Shown here piece after piece: positions 8,919 to 17,136 of a stretch of 64,000 nt of DNA. The position numbers and the translations under genes are program-made. Origin of the DNA: Burkholderiaceae bacterium (lineage in GTDB: Bacteria > Pseudomonadota > Gammaproteobacteria > Burkholderiales > Burkholderiaceae); NCBI GenBank assembly GCA_023266335.1, contig JAHFQJ010000001.1:178044-242043 (forward strand), given 5' to 3'. Positions within the stretch are counted from its first letter, which is position 1. Every line of letters begins with the position of its first letter. The notes beneath the pieces are model-generated. The model was not told the DNA's origin and ran no database searches. It saw only the letters and a list, made by a program, of their open reading frames with translations.

Positions 8919-9365
8919 TTAGTTAGTTTTGAAAAATGCATGGGCTAAACAATAAGTATCCCCTGATTTTTCTTCCATGATTTTTACAGATACATGCTCT
9001 ATTTCATCTGCTGTTTCATTGATTTCAGCAAATAATTTTCCTTGCTCTGCATATACCATATCATCTTGTGATGTTCTAGCTAAAAGAGGGCATATTACAG
9101 AAGACACTATTCCATGGATTTTTTTTGTATATGGCTCTCCATTCTCATCTTGTGCTATAACATAGTGTATTGAATATCGAACTGCTGAGGAGGCTTGCCT
9201 TGTTTTTGATAGAGGAATACATATTGTATTATTATGATCCACTTCAAGGGTTACGCTGTCTCTGTCAGTTCCTATTATTTTATATTGATGTTTTTCTTTG
9301 CATACTTTGCCTTGATGCTGATTATGATGAATAGCACACCTCTTGGTTATGGATAAATCTGTCAT
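8919..9365 (-). CDS. Hypothetical protein
   Basis: I place the start at the second in-frame ATG (complement of 9363-9365) because it has AAAGGG seven bases upstream; the longer frame to 9419 lacks a ribosome site and begins with an odd hydrophobic tail. The 148-residue product is soluble, with no signal peptide, and has Cys and His near the N-terminus (RCAIHHNQHQGKVCKEKH). Residues 60-130 look beta-rich. No family is recognised. It stands alone between nadC and the rpsB leader, on the same strand as both, with gaps of ~130 and ~320 bases. Confidence 0.6.
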   Translation of the reverse strand: MTDLSITKRCAIHHNQHQGKVCKEKHQYKIIGTDRDSVTLEVDHNNTICIPLSKTRQASSAVRYSIHYVIAQDENGEPYTKKIHGIVSSVICPLLARTSQDDMVYAEQGKLFAEINETADEIEHVSVKIMEEKSGDTYCLAHAFFKTN

Positions 9366-9498
9366 AAAAATCCCTTTTAAATTAAAAAAATAATTAGCTT
9401 TGTAATATATTACAAACAAAAAGCATATAACTCAATTAGTATTTTTCCTTAAATTGAATAATGATGTTATGGATAAATTTTAATTATATTAAAAAAAA

Positions 9499-10404
9499 TT
9501 ATTCACGCATAATTCTCATAGATAAATCTATTGCTTGAACATGTTTTGTCAATGCTCCGGATGAAATAAAATCTACGCCTAATTCGGATAATTTATTTAA
9601 ATGCTCCATAGTAATATTTCCTGAAACTTCAAGTTTAGCTGATTTATTTTGTAATTCATTATATTCAACAGCTTTTTGTATTTCCTCAAATGAAAAATTA
9701 TCCAGCATAATAATATCTGCTTGAGCATTTAGGGCTTGCTTTAATTCCTCTAAATTTTCTACTTCAATTTCTACGGGAGCGTTATTATCAATTTTTCTGG
9801 CTATTTTTATGGCATTTTCTATTGAGCCGGCTGCAGTGATATGATTTTCTTTGATTAAAAATGCATCATATAGACCAAGTCTATGATTATATCCGCCGCC
9901 GCAGGCAATTGCATATTTTTGTGCAAGCCTTAAATTAGGCAGAGTTTTGCGGGTGTCTAACAATCTAGTTTTATCATTGGTTATATGCTGTACAGCTTGC
10001 CATGCTGATGTGGCTGCCGCACTTAAAGTTTGTAAAAAATTAAGTGCTGTACGCTCGCCGGTTAACAAAGCTCTGCTGTTGCCTGCCATGGTGCATAAAA
10101 CTGTGTTTGCTTTTACTTTATCGCCATCTTTTACTTTCCATTCAATTTGTATATCTGCAATATTTGCATTAGCTTGAGAATTATTTTTATTTATATCACA
10201 AATTAATTGTTCAAATACTTCATTAACCCAAGATATACCGCAAATACAAGCTTCTTCTCTGGTAATAATTTGAGCTTTATTTATTTGATTTATTGGAACA
10301 ATTTGAGCCGTAATATCGCCAGCTCCCACATCTTCACATAACGCAGTTTTTACCATGTTGGAAATTGTATTTTGCGGAATACTTTGTAATTGATTGCCTA
10401 TCAT
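9499..10404 (-). CDS. nadC: Nicotinate-nucleotide pyrophosphorylase (quinolinate phosphoribosyltransferase)
   Basis: The 301-residue enzyme converts quinolinate and PRPP to nicotinate mononucleotide, CO2 and pyrophosphate in de novo NAD synthesis. Visible signatures are ALCEDVGAGDITA near the N-terminus, GERTALNFLQTLSA, DTRKTLPNLRLAQKYA, GGGYNHRLGLYDAFLIKENH and VEIEVENLEE / DIIMLDNF / LEVSGNIT. The catalytic and phosphate-binding Arg, His and Lys residues are present. It follows nadA on the same strand with 39 bases between them, so they are likely one transcript. nadE, the last step of the pathway, lies at 33647-35290. Confidence 0.96.
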   Translation of the reverse strand: MIGNQLQSIPQNTISNMVKTALCEDVGAGDITAQIVPINQINKAQIITREEACICGISWVNEVFEQLICDINKNNSQANANIADIQIEWKVKDGDKVKANTVLCTMAGNSRALLTGERTALNFLQTLSAAATSAWQAVQHITNDKTRLLDTRKTLPNLRLAQKYAIACGGGYNHRLGLYDAFLIKENHITAAGSIENAIKIARKIDNNAPVEIEVENLEELKQALNAQADIIMLDNFSFEEIQKAVEYNELQNKSAKLEVSGNITMEHLNKLSELGVDFISSGALTKHVQAIDLSMRIMRE

Positions 10405-10443
10405 TTTGTGATTAAAACCTTTATGTAACTTTTTGTAAATCCA

Positions 10444-11502
10444 TTACTTATTCAAGTTATTAGAAAAATCCAGCATACGCTGTAAAGGAAGCATTGCTTT
10501 AGCACATAACTCAGCATCTAACTCAATTTTATTAGTTTGATTTTCAAGGCATGCGGCTAAATTAATTAAGGTATTCATTCCCATCCATGGGCAATAAGCA
10601 CAACTGCGGCATGTTGCTCCGCTTCCGCCGGTTGGAGCTGCAATTAAATTTTTTTCTGGTACTTGCTGCTGCATTTTATAAAAAATACCCTGTTCTGTTG
10701 CAACAATTAGTGTTTTATGAGGCAGAGTTTGGGCTGCTTTAATTAATTGAGAAGTTGAACCCACTGCATCAGCTAAAGCAATTACATCAGCTGGAGATTC
10801 TGGGTGAACTAAGACAGCTGCGTCCGGATTTTGCTGCTTTAACAATTTTAATGCATTGGCTTTAAATTCTTCATGCACCACACATGCTCCTTGCCATAAA
10901 ATCATATCCGCTTTAGTTTGGCGTTTTACATAATCACCTAAAAATCTATCGGGAGCCCAAATAATTTTTTGCCCTAAGCTGTCTAAATAGTCTATTAATT
11001 TTACTGCTATACTTGAAGTGACTACCCAATCTGCTTGAGCTTTGACCGCAGCTGAAGTATTTGCATATACAACGGTTGCTCTATCTGGATATTGTTGTTT
11101 AAATTTAGCAAATTCATCTGCCGGGCAAGATAAATCAAGGGAACATTCTGCTTTTAAATCCGGCATAATAATATTTTTTTCCGGACTTAGAATTTTAGCA
11201 CTTTCTCCCATAAATCTAACGCCGGCAATAACTAATGTTTGAGCAGAATGCATTTTGCCAAATCTTGCCATTTCCAATGAATCAGCAACACATCCGCCAG
11301 TTGCTTCAGCCAAAGCTTGTATTTCCGGATCAACATAATAATGTGCAATTAATACAGCATTTTTTTCAATTAATAAATGTTTAATTTTTTCAATATATCT
11401 CTGCTTTTCTTCGCCTTCAGGGCGTTCAGCCGGACGCGGCCATGCGATGTTAATTTTTTTATTTAATAATAATTGTGAAGCAGATATAGTTAAAGTTTCC
11501 AT
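10444..11502 (-). CDS. nadA: Quinolinate synthase NadA
   Basis: The 352-residue enzyme condenses iminoaspartate with dihydroxyacetone phosphate to quinolinate, using a [4Fe-4S] cluster. Signatures seen: [35 protein letters not shown], the loop [37 protein letters not shown], and the C-terminal [10 protein letters not shown] cysteine motif. Length is normal for the proteobacterial type. It leads a nadA-nadC pair; nadB (aspartate oxidase), often adjacent in Burkholderiales, is not in the window. Confidence 0.97.
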   Translation of the reverse strand: METLTISASQLLLNKKINIAWPRPAERPEGEEKQRYIEKIKHLLIEKNAVLIAHYYVDPEIQALAEATGGCVADSLEMARFGKMHSAQTLVIAGVRFMGESAKILSPEKNIIMPDLKAECSLDLSCPADEFAKFKQQYPDRATVVYANTSAAVKAQADWVVTSSIAVKLIDYLDSLGQKIIWAPDRFLGDYVKRQTKADMILWQGACVVHEEFKANALKLLKQQNPDAAVLVHPESPADVIALADAVGSTSQLIKAAQTLPHKTLIVATEQGIFYKMQQQVPEKNLIAAPTGGSGATCRSCAYCPWMGMNTLINLAACLENQTNKIELDAELCAKAMLPLQRMLDFSNNLNK

Positions 11503-11599
11503 TTTTATATGTATAATATGTATATATACTGATTGTAGTTCATTTTACACCAAGGATGCAGGAATAAATTACGACGACTATGCGGGCTATGTACATATT

Positions 11600-11684
11600 A
11601 TTACATTGAGGGCGAAGCCGTGAGCTTGCGAACAACAATTTTGACTAAAACGAAGCGAAGTCGCAAATTGAAATCCGATTATTG
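11600..11684. repeat. TATACTAAT-family intergenic repeat, copy 3
   Basis: It runs from TTACATTGAGGGCGAAGCC to GAAATCCGATTATTGTA, the reverse orientation of copies 1 and 2. The stretch GAACAACAATTTTGAC is identical to the copy at 62985-63070, so these two share a longer left half. It lies between nadA and the GlsB-like gene. Confidence 0.6.
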
Positions 11685-11686
11685 TA

Positions 11687-12040
11687 TTAATTATTCTGAT
11701 TTTTATTGTCTAATATATTTGGCGTATGGTTTAAATTATTAGTACCAGAGTTTTGCGGCAGGGTTTCATTATTTACAGCTGAATTTTCAACCTTAGTTTT
11801 ATGTTTAAATTTTCCGTAAATAAACAAAATTAATGTAGATATTAATATTGAAACAATATAGCTGATTATATCTCCTTTTTTATATAATCCGGCTGGAATG
11901 CCAAGCTGGGCAATCAATGCACCGCTTAACCCTAAAATTCCGCTGGCTGCAATTCCCATATCGTCTTTACCCGGATGCAAAGCGCGTGCAATAAACCCGC
12001 ATAAGACACCAAGTATAAATATTACTAAAATATCGCCCAT
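11687..12040 (-). CDS. GlsB/YeaQ/YmgE-type small membrane protein
   Basis: The 117-residue protein has the family's three hydrophobic segments (about residues 3-22, 28-48 and 58-78) with the signature GFIARALHPGKDDMG between the first two and SGALIAQLG in the second. Family members are small inner-membrane proteins described as transglycosylase-associated or general-stress proteins; the function is not established. The last ~35 residues are an Asn-rich polar tail that the family usually lacks. It lies downstream of hisC on the same strand with 76 bases between. Confidence 0.8.
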   Translation of the reverse strand: MGDILVIFILGVLCGFIARALHPGKDDMGIAASGILGLSGALIAQLGIPAGLYKKGDIISYIVSILISTLILFIYGKFKHKTKVENSAVNNETLPQNSGTNNLNHTPNILDNKNQNN

Positions 12041-12116
12041 ATTTTTATCTCACTGATTTATTTTATTAAGGCACTATTATATAGCATTTTAAATTCTATG
12101 GGTAAACTAACTCTAA

Positions 12117-13238
12117 TTATATATTTACTATTACTTTAATCTTTTTTAACCATTCTAATAATTTATTATTTTCTTCTAGTGTACCAATTGATATACGCAA
12201 ACAATTATGTAAATTTTTATGCATATTTGATACATTTTTAACTAAAATTCCGGCTTCTTTTAATTTATTTTGTACTATATTAGCATCTTTATTCATTCGT
12301 ATGAGCAAAAAATTTGCATCACTATTAAAAACTTTACCAAATTCATCTAATTTTTCTGCCATAATAATACGCTGTTGGCATATTATTTGTGCCTGCATAT
12401 TTAATGTATCAATATTTTCTTGAATACTGAGCAAAAATTCAATGCTGGCTTGAGTTAAAACATTAATGTTATAAGGCGGTCTAACTTTATTTAACTGCTG
12501 AATAATTTGCTTATGTCCCGCAATATATCCTAAACGTAAACCTGCTAAGCCAATTTTAGATAATGTACGCATCACTAATATATTTGGATATTGTTTAATA
12601 ATATCCGGCAAACTTGACATATAAGTTTTATTATTAGTAAAAGCTTGGTAAGCTTCATCAATAATTATTAAACTATTGGGAGCAAATTTAATTATTTCAT
12701 CTATATCATTTTTACTAAAGCATGCACCAGTTGGATTATTTGGATAAGCTAAATAAATTAATCTAGGATTATATTTTTGGATAGCATTTTTCATACCTTC
12801 CAAATCTAGGTTAAAATCATCAGATTTTAAATCTATACTAATAAAATTTAGCCTTGCAATATCTGCACTTGCTTTATACATTACAAAACTTGGCGATAGA
12901 GCTAAAATATACGAATTATCCGGGATTAAATTAGCAAGCATGCTGATAATTTCATCAGAACCATTTCCTAATAAAATATCTAAATCAGAGTGAATATCTG
13001 CATAATTGCGTATTATATCCACACTTGTTTGATAATCTTCAGGTGATGGGTAACGGTTTAAATGAACAACAGATAAATGTTGAGCTAAACCTTTCTGTAA
13101 ATTTTCAGGCAAAATAAACGGGTTTTCCATAGCATCTAGTTTTATCATGCCAATAGAACTATGAACTTGATAGGCTGGACTATCTATAATATCTTGCCGG
13201 ATTATATTTTGTAAATTAAGATTAATATTTTCAGTCAT
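12117..13238 (-). CDS. hisC: Histidinol-phosphate aminotransferase
   Basis: The 373-residue enzyme is a PLP-dependent fold-type I aminotransferase. It has LDAMENPF near residue 34, NRYPSPEDY, LGNGSDEIISML, the YPNNPTGACF motif, IIDEAYQAF with the PLP-contacting Asp/Tyr, and the Schiff-base lysine in RTLSKIGLAGLRLGYIAG. It transaminates imidazole-acetol phosphate to histidinol phosphate. Other his genes are not nearby, so hisC is detached from its usual cluster. Its start is 8 bases after the stop of the unknown gene upstream (13247-14230), suggesting co-transcription. Confidence 0.93.
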   Translation of the reverse strand: MTENINLNLQNIIRQDIIDSPAYQVHSSIGMIKLDAMENPFILPENLQKGLAQHLSVVHLNRYPSPEDYQTSVDIIRNYADIHSDLDILLGNGSDEIISMLANLIPDNSYILALSPSFVMYKASADIARLNFISIDLKSDDFNLDLEGMKNAIQKYNPRLIYLAYPNNPTGACFSKNDIDEIIKFAPNSLIIIDEAYQAFTNNKTYMSSLPDIIKQYPNILVMRTLSKIGLAGLRLGYIAGHKQIIQQLNKVRPPYNINVLTQASIEFLLSIQENIDTLNMQAQIICQQRIIMAEKLDEFGKVFNSDANFLLIRMNKDANIVQNKLKEAGILVKNVSNMHKNLHNCLRISIGTLEENNKLLEWLKKIKVIVNI

Positions 13239-13246
13239 AATATATT

Positions 13247-14230
13247 TTATGGATTTAGAATTGGAAAAGCTGTAATATCAAGTTTTTGCCTGCTGTCTAA
13301 ATATTTTTGTAAATGTAATGCAATGCCTCCGTTGGCTGTCCATTTATTAGAGTGAGCCTGCTCGATAATAGCATATGTACATAACGGAGTTGTATTATTA
13401 TTCACATATATAATTTGATTATTTTGACTAAAATACACCATTTCTTGAGGTAAAATCCCGCTATTAAATAATTTTATAAAATCTATACCAGTTGAACCCT
13501 CATAGTCAAGTAAACTTTCAGTTAAAATTTGTTGTTTAATTTGATAAGACTTATTACGATACGATTTTTCTAAAAAATCTATACTCATTTCAATTGGATT
13601 TATGCTAGTACTGCTATTAAAATTATTACTATTTAAATTATCAATTTCATTATTTAATTCAGCAGTACTGTTGTAAATACCATTTTGGTATTTTTTGCAT
13701 ATTTGAAGATAATTTCGAAGGCAAGTACCTTGTTTAAAATGTTTGGGGATATTGCCCAAAGCCGGATTATAATAATTTGGCTCAAATAAGCAAATTTCTG
13801 CACGATTATTTAAATAATCATCAGCCGGCATATTTTTAAAGCTAGCAATAACAGCCGTTTCAGTATAAGTTTTTAATTCAGAATTACTTATTTGCGCTAA
13901 ATTATGCGGTAGAATATTATCATCATTAAAATTTAAGGCGAGTATAGCATTTGGTGTATTTAAAATATTAAATTGTTGTGCTATATTATGTGTAAGCATG
14001 CTTGTATTTATATTTACATAACGATGTAAATTACTGCGGCTCCAATAATGCCAGTCTAAACTATCATCTAATTGGTTAATCTTAATGTGTTTTAATATAT
14101 TTTCGCCAAATAATATGGTTGGGTTCGGGTATTTATTATCGATATTAACATTAAAAGGCATAGTGCTGCACTTGGCAGTGTTCACTGTTACAAAATGCAG
14201 TTTGTGTGCCAGCATATAACGTGGGTTCAT
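13247..14230 (-). CDS. Conserved-looking protein of unknown function
   Basis: This 327-residue soluble protein has no signal peptide and no membrane segment. It has an Asn-rich low-complexity insert at about residues 195-215. Features that may matter are WHYWSRSNLHRYVN near residue 60 and YYNPALGNIPKHFKQGTCLRNYL near residue 150. I do not recognise the family. It is divergent from the GspL-like gene (43 bases between starts) and is followed closely by hisC. A role linked to the GspL-like/pilin region is possible but only from position. Confidence 0.6.
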   Translation of the reverse strand: MNPRYMLAHKLHFVTVNTAKCSTMPFNVNIDNKYPNPTILFGENILKHIKINQLDDSLDWHYWSRSNLHRYVNINTSMLTHNIAQQFNILNTPNAILALNFNDDNILPHNLAQISNSELKTYTETAVIASFKNMPADDYLNNRAEICLFEPNYYNPALGNIPKHFKQGTCLRNYLQICKKYQNGIYNSTAELNNEIDNLNSNNFNSSTSINPIEMSIDFLEKSYRNKSYQIKQQILTESLLDYEGSTGIDFIKLFNSGILPQEMVYFSQNNQIIYVNNNTTPLCTYAIIEQAHSNKWTANGGIALHLQKYLDSRQKLDITAFPILNP

Positions 14231-14273
14231 ACAAATATATTTATAGTTATTGTATTAAAAGTTAAGGTTTTTC

Positions 14274-15398
14274 ATGAATATTATTATTTGTCCAATTGTA
14301 CACAATCATCATATTTCTTACTCTATATTTGTACACGGTCAGGTTAATCCATTATATCTAGATATATTTGATGAGGATAAAATAAATTCTCAAAAAAATA
14401 TTGCTAATGTGGTAAATAATCTGAATGAAAATCATTATGATGTTTATATAATGATAAATTCTGAAAACATTAAAACTTGGCATAATATCACATTGCCGTC
14501 ATTACCCAGATTAAAAATGACTGCTGCCATTCACAATGCTGTCGCAGATGATTTATTAGCCGGCGATAACAATTATATTTATGATAAAAGCCAAAATATT
14601 ATTGCTGCCGTTCAAAATAGCGTTTTAATCCGCATTATAACACAACTAAACCAGATAAAGCAGTTTAAAATTAAGTATATTTTACCTTTAGCTTGTATTT
14701 TAGATGAGAATCAAGGTGTAATACAGCATAGTAAAGATAAAAATATTTATTCATTTAAATCTAATCAAGACGACGGCATGAAATTTAGCGGATTTTCTTT
14801 AGTTGTAACTCAAATAAATTTAGCAGCTATTTTAGCTAAGTACATTGAATTTATTGATATAAATAATTTATTTATTAAAGATAATGAAGTTTGGAATAAA
14901 TTATCTGCTAAACATATGAATAAAATAGCTAAATTAAATTTATATTCATGTGCAGATAGTTTTGGTAATAAGGATAGTAATTTATCTGCATTTGAAAGCT
15001 TTATACCCAAACCAAAATGGCTGACTTACTTGACTGCAGGTTTTATTATATTTCATATTATTAGCTTAAATGCTTTAGTTTTACATCAAGAATCGAAGAT
15101 CAAACAATATAATCATGATATAAAAACTATGTTTAATCAAGTATCAAAAGACCCAATACAAGATGCGGTGCTGCAACTTAAAAAAATGCAGAATAAACAA
15201 GATGAAAGTTTAAAAAAACTTGATGAAATATCGCCTGTATTAATTAAATACAATGATAAAATTAAGGATTTAAAATATAATAATGGCTTTTGGCAGGTTA
15301 TATTTATTCAAGAACCGGAAAATAATATGTTTATGCGCGAAATAAAATCATATAATTTAACGGCACGCAGGCAGGGAGAATTTTGGATATTTGAATAA
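14274..15398 (+). CDS. GspL-like protein (type II secretion inner-membrane component)
   Basis: The 374-residue protein has the layout of GspL: a cytoplasmic domain of ~250 residues, one membrane segment (about 256-276, LTYLTAGFIIFHIISLNALV), then a short periplasmic domain with a coiled-coil start. In the cytoplasmic part ITLPSLPRLKMTAAIHNAVADDLLAG matches the position and pattern of the GspL motif in which a Leu-Pro stretch is followed by a conserved helix (quoted in two parts: LPSLPRL and the AVADDLLAG end). GspL links the ATPase GspE to the inner-membrane platform. No gspM, gspE or gspK is adjacent; only a pilin follows. Similarity is modest, and PilM/PilN-type relationships are an alternative. 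Confidence 0.5.
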   Translation: MNIIICPIVHNHHISYSIFVHGQVNPLYLDIFDEDKINSQKNIANVVNNLNENHYDVYIMINSENIKTWHNITLPSLPRLKMTAAIHNAVADDLLAGDNNYIYDKSQNIIAAVQNSVLIRIITQLNQIKQFKIKYILPLACILDENQGVIQHSKDKNIYSFKSNQDDGMKFSGFSLVVTQINLAAILAKYIEFIDINNLFIKDNEVWNKLSAKHMNKIAKLNLYSCADSFGNKDSNLSAFESFIPKPKWLTYLTAGFIIFHIISLNALVLHQESKIKQYNHDIKTMFNQVSKDPIQDAVLQLKKMQNKQDESLKKLDEISPVLIKYNDKIKDLKYNNGFWQVIFIQEPENNMFMREIKSYNLTARRQGEFWIFE

Positions 15399-15569
15399 TG
15401 ATTTTTCGTATATTTATATATGGGATAAAGCAGAATAAATAATTTATTAATACAAAAAATAATTAAATTTTGAAAGTATTTTGAAAGAAATATAGATATA
15501 TTTAAAAAATTACTGTTTTTTATTGACATATCTTAATATTTAACTTATATTTCCCCCTATACGTAAAAA
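15399..15569. other. Gene-free stretch upstream of pilA
   Basis: Very AT-rich (mostly A/T runs). Apart from the promoter at 15523-15551 I see no gene. The repeat at 15570-15700 and the pilin leader follow. Confidence 0.5.
15523..15551 (+). promoter_or_regulatory. Strong sigma-70-type promoter for pilA
   Basis: TTGACA (15523-15528) is followed after exactly 17 bases by TATATT (15546-15551). This is near consensus. Transcription would begin about 15558, leaving a ~205-base 5' leader that includes the repeat at 15570-15700. Confidence 0.6.
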
Positions 15570-15700
15570 TATGCTTATCACATTTAAATTTATGTCTGCA
15601 TTGTGGTTAAAATTATTACACAAGGCTTCTTATTGTTGCTGTGTTGTAATTTTCGCCTCTGTATTCCCTGACTGACATAAGTCAAATTGAGATAAGTATA
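15570..15700 (+). repeat. ACTCATC-family repeat, left copy (upstream of pilA)
   Basis: It begins ATGCTTATC and ends CAAATTGAGATAAGTATA. Read on the plus strand it matches the reverse complement of 16313-16437: ATTTATGTCTGCATTGTGG against ATTTACGTCTGCATTAAGG, then GGTTAAAATTATT in both, and CAAATTGAGAT at the end in both. So pilA sits between inverted copies. Confidence 0.65.
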
Positions 15701-15763
15701 GCAGTTTATGTAATTCAGTTTTAATGCTGCATAAAAAAATATAAAGAGTATAAAAGGATAAAT

Positions 15764-16297
15764 ATGAGTAAAAAAGTAAACAAAAATCGTTCCGTGATAA
15801 AAACCATAAGAAAAGGTTTTACATTAATTGAATTAATGATTGTAATTGCTATAGTAGGAATTTTATCTGTTATTGCATTGCCTCAATATAACAACTATGT
15901 TGCAAGAGCGCAGGCTACGGAAGCAATTAGTATTTTAGGTGCTTCAAAATCTGCAATTGCTGAATTTTATTCAAGCAATGGACGCTATCCAACTCAAGCT
16001 GAGCTAAAACAAATATATCCAATCATTACAACAGATGTAGGAAATATGGCGTCAAATACTAAATACATTGATACAATGTTAGTGGGAAGTGCAGTAGTTG
16101 AAGGTAAAAATAGTTTTACTATTACAGCTAAATTTAAAGCAGATAATGTTAATTCTAAACTTCAGGGTAAAAATGTTATGTTTTATACGCCGGCTGCTGG
16201 TTTAGATGGCTCTTCAACATATTGGGGATGTCAGGGTGAAGTGGCTATTCCTGTAGATGCCTTACCAAATAGCTGTAAAAATAACACATCAACATAG
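15764..16297 (+). CDS. pilA: Type IV pilin (PilA-like major pilin)
   Basis: The 177-residue prepilin has an 18-residue basic leader ending KG, followed by the class III N-terminal helix FTLIELMIVIAIVGILSV (cleavage Gly18/Phe19, Glu at +5). PilD would cleave and methylate the Phe. The C-terminal part has a Cys pair (Cys in YWGCQGE and in NSCKNN) forming the expected D-region disulfide loop. The other pilus genes are not in the window. A near-consensus promoter lies 213 bases upstream of the start. Inverted copies of a ~125-bp repeat flank the gene on both sides. It could be a minor pilin or T2SS pseudopilin, but the C-terminal Cys loop favours PilA. Confidence 0.9.
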   Translation: MSKKVNKNRSVIKTIRKGFTLIELMIVIAIVGILSVIALPQYNNYVARAQATEAISILGASKSAIAEFYSSNGRYPTQAELKQIYPIITTDVGNMASNTKYIDTMLVGSAVVEGKNSFTITAKFKADNVNSKLQGKNVMFYTPAAGLDGSSTYWGCQGEVAIPVDALPNSCKNNTST

Positions 16298-16312
16298 TTC
16301 TATAGCTATATA

Positions 16313-16437
16313 TTACTCATCTCAATTTGATTTTGCTTAATATGCATTGATATAAAAAGGCTGAATTAAAATTATGTTCAAAATGTGAATAATTTTAACC
16401 TTAATGCAGACGTAAATTCAGGGGCAGATGAGTATTA
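16313..16437 (-). repeat. ACTCATC-family repeat, right copy (downstream of pilA)
   Basis: It starts TTACTCATCTCAATTTGA and ends GGCAGATGAGTATTAGA, so TACTCATCT is inverted at the two ends. The interior is the inverse of the copy at 15570-15700. It directly adjoins the miniature element at 16446-16556, whose 8-bp target duplication begins at 16438. Confidence 0.65.
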
Positions 16438-16445
16438 GATAGTTT

Positions 16446-16556
16446 GAGAGTATTAAATATAGATAGCTTTTCTGTAAATTTAAAAATTCAAAGCCTTATG
16501 TTTATTAGGTTTAGATTTCCAAAATCTTAAAAATAACTATCTAAATGAACACTCTC
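16446..16556. mobile_element. 111-bp miniature inverted-repeat element, copy 1, with 8-bp target duplication
   Basis: The ends are GAGAGTATTAAATATAGAT and the inverse of CTATCTAAATGAACACTCTC, about 20 bp of imperfect inverted repeat. The flanks are GATAGTTT at 16438-16445 and GATAGTTT at 16557-16564, a perfect 8-bp duplication. The whole 111 bp is identical to 40330-40440 in the same orientation. It has no coding capacity, so it must have been moved by a transposase encoded elsewhere. An 8-bp duplication fits several families including IS256-type; the parent is unknown. Confidence 0.88.
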
Positions 16557-16604
16557 GATAGTTTAAATATAATGCTAAATATAAATTAATACTTTTTAAA
16601 AATA

Positions 16605-16613
16605 TGCTATACT
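16605..16613 (+). promoter_or_regulatory. Extended -10 promoter ahead of the metal-efflux operon
   Basis: TGCTATACT matches the extended -10 consensus (TGnTATAAT) with one change. It lies 42 bases before the start of the CzcI-like gene and 49 bases after the miniature element. No clear -35 is seen and no MerR-type dyad was recognised. Confidence 0.4.
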
Positions 16614-16654
16614 TAGAGCAATAATGTATATTAATAGTTTAGAAATATAAACAT

Positions 16655-17047
16655 ATGCTTAGATTTAGTGGATTTTTAGTTATTATAGGATTACTTTTTC
16701 AAATACTACAAATTGATTTGGTTTGTAATTTTCATAATTCTATTGATAATAAAAATATACCCCATTCAATTGCTGTTCAAGCCAAAAATATTATGCAAGA
16801 TAATAGTATAATGCATAAATTACATCATCACATACATTCAAATATTAAAGCAGAAAATAAGCTCAATTATGATAAATGTTCAAATCATTTTTGTAATCAT
16901 TCATGCTGCACTAGTTTTGGTCTTTTATTACCACATACTAGTGTTTTAAAAATGGAAGTTTTATCTACTGTTATAAAATTTAATTTCTTAAAAGAGCTGT
17001 ATATTCTTTTATATCCAAACTCTATACATAAGCCTAATTGGTCGTAA
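16655..17047 (+). CDS. CzcI-like small metal-binding exported protein
   Basis: The 130-residue protein begins with a hydrophobic signal (MLRFSGFLVIIGLLFQILQ). The mature part is His/Cys-rich (HKLHHHIHSN, then CSNHFCNHSCC) and the C-terminus reads IHKPNWS, resembling the PERPNW end of CzcI proteins. CzcI is a small periplasmic protein encoded first in czcICBA operons and thought to modulate the efflux response. It lies 89 bases before the outer-membrane component of the pump. The identification rests on position, His/Cys content and the C-terminal motif. Confidence 0.65.
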   Translation: MLRFSGFLVIIGLLFQILQIDLVCNFHNSIDNKNIPHSIAVQAKNIMQDNSIMHKLHHHIHSNIKAENKLNYDKCSNHFCNHSCCTSFGLLLPHTSVLKMEVLSTVIKFNFLKELYILLYPNSIHKPNWS

Positions 17048-17136
17048 ATCTTATTCTTTATTCATAGACAAATTTACTATATACCATAAATATATTGGTA
17101 TTTTTGTTATTTTCTTAAAATAAGATAGGAACACTT

